A stretch of DNA of 6,538 bases from Thermaerobacter marianensis (GTDB taxonomy: Bacteria; Bacillota; Sulfobacillia; DYIH01; DYIG01). Numbering within the stretch: the first letter of the stretch is position 1; every line of letters starts with the position of its first letter. A program made the position numbers and the translations under genes. Under the pieces are notes generated by a model. The model searched no databases. It worked only from the letters and a program-made list of their open reading frames with translations, and was not told where the DNA came from. The stretch is from positions 600 through 7,137 of the forward strand of contig DYIG01000078.1 in assembly GCA_020723725.1 (NCBI GenBank), in the 5' to 3' direction. Shown here in pieces: positions 6,322 to 6,538 of this stretch.

Positions 6322-6538
6322 AACGCCCCTGCAAATCGGCGATCTCCCGCCGGAAATCCTCCTGCATACGCCTCTCCGTCTCCCTTGCCGCCTCCAGATC
6401 CCCCTGGGCCTTGGTCAGCATGGCACGAAGCTCCTCCAGTTCGGCATTCCGTTTGTCAACCGAATCTGATTCAAACTCCTCAGACCCCTTGGTGGACGAA
6501 ATCCCCTTAACCGGCTCAGGTTCAGTGTGAGATACGGT
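6257..6538 (-). CDS. fliH: FliH N-terminal/coiled-coil part (5' end outside window; frameshifted)
   Basis: This frame is open from the right edge and encodes 93 visible residues before a TGA at 6259-6257. The first ~30 residues are polar and look disordered. Residues ~31-79 are rich in Glu, Arg, Leu and Ala in a long coiled-coil helix (for example RNAELEELRAML, then REIADLQGRFEALVAEV). This is the usual build of FliH, the cytoplasmic protein that binds FliI as a dimer, holds back its ATPase and docks it to the C-ring. After residue ~81 the frame turns into an unrelated tail (SPPYSAPGAHLAT). The expected FliH C-terminal domain continues in the +1 frame, encoded at about 6297-5956. I therefore read the two pieces as one fliH gene interrupted by a single extra base. 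The family call rests on the coiled coil, the downstream fragment and the position before fliI. The true start is not visible. Confidence 0.75.
   Translation of the reverse strand, partial: TVSHTEPEPVKGISSTKGSEEFESDSVDKRNAELEELRAMLTKAQGDLEAARETERRMQEDFRREIADLQGRFEALVAEVSPPYSAPGAHLAT
6294..6297 (-). other. Apparent +1 frameshift point in fliH
   Basis: The coding strand reads GAG GTC TCC CCG CCG here, with a run of four C. Removing one C joins the two frames as ...FEALVAEVSRRILRRELTLQ..., a smooth FliH sequence. Both frames are open between about 6414 and 6260: the +1 frame has a TGA at 6417-6415 and the zero frame has a TGA at 6259-6257. The shift must therefore fall in that interval, and the C run is the best place. 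It may be a sequencing or assembly indel, a real mutation, or programmed +1 frameshifting. Confidence 0.65.

Overview
The window is a slice of a bacterial flagellar operon. All real genes lie on the minus strand, so transcription runs from the right end (6538) to the left end (1). In transcription order they are fliH (5' end outside the window, split by an apparent frameshift), fliI, fliJ, fliK, flgD, flgE, flbD (swrD-like) and fliL (3' end outside the window). There are no RNA genes, mobile elements or CRISPR arrays, and no plausible plus-strand genes. No promoter is visible, so the operon promoter should lie to the right of the window.

The order fliH-fliI-fliJ-fliK-flgD-flgE-flbD-fliL is that of the large fla/che operon of Bacillota (Bacillus, Clostridia). 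Three features fit a Gram-positive, probably clostridial, donor: strong purine-rich Shine-Dalgarno sites, frequent GTG/TTG starts, and a short FlgD made of only the N-terminal domain. The DNA is moderately GC-rich by eye, which suggests a Desulfotomaculum/Pelotomaculum/Moorella-like lineage rather than Bacillus or Clostridium proper. That placement is inference.

Region by region: 6538-5956 is fliH, the regulator and peripheral stalk of the export ATPase. 5984-4608 is fliI, the export ATPase. 4621-4142 is fliJ, the coiled-coil stalk. About 4149-2632 is fliK, the hook-length ruler and specificity switch. 2586-2251 is flgD, the hook cap. 2226-544 is flgE, the hook subunit. 467-240 is flbD, the motor-power factor family. 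243-1 is fliL, a stator-associated membrane protein. Export machinery, hook building and motor function therefore follow one another on one transcript. Several neighbours overlap (fliH/fliI, fliI/fliJ, fliJ/fliK, flbD/fliL), which implies translational coupling. The gaps are short: about 45 nt for fliK-flgD, 24 nt for flgD-flgE and 76 nt for flgE-flbD. The last holds a perfect 11-bp inverted repeat.

I see no new defence or mobile system here. The points worth a second look are the fliH frameshift at a four-base homopolymer, the extra domain of about 150 residues inside FlgE, the hairpin between flgE and flbD, and the very small FlgD with a coiled-coil tail.
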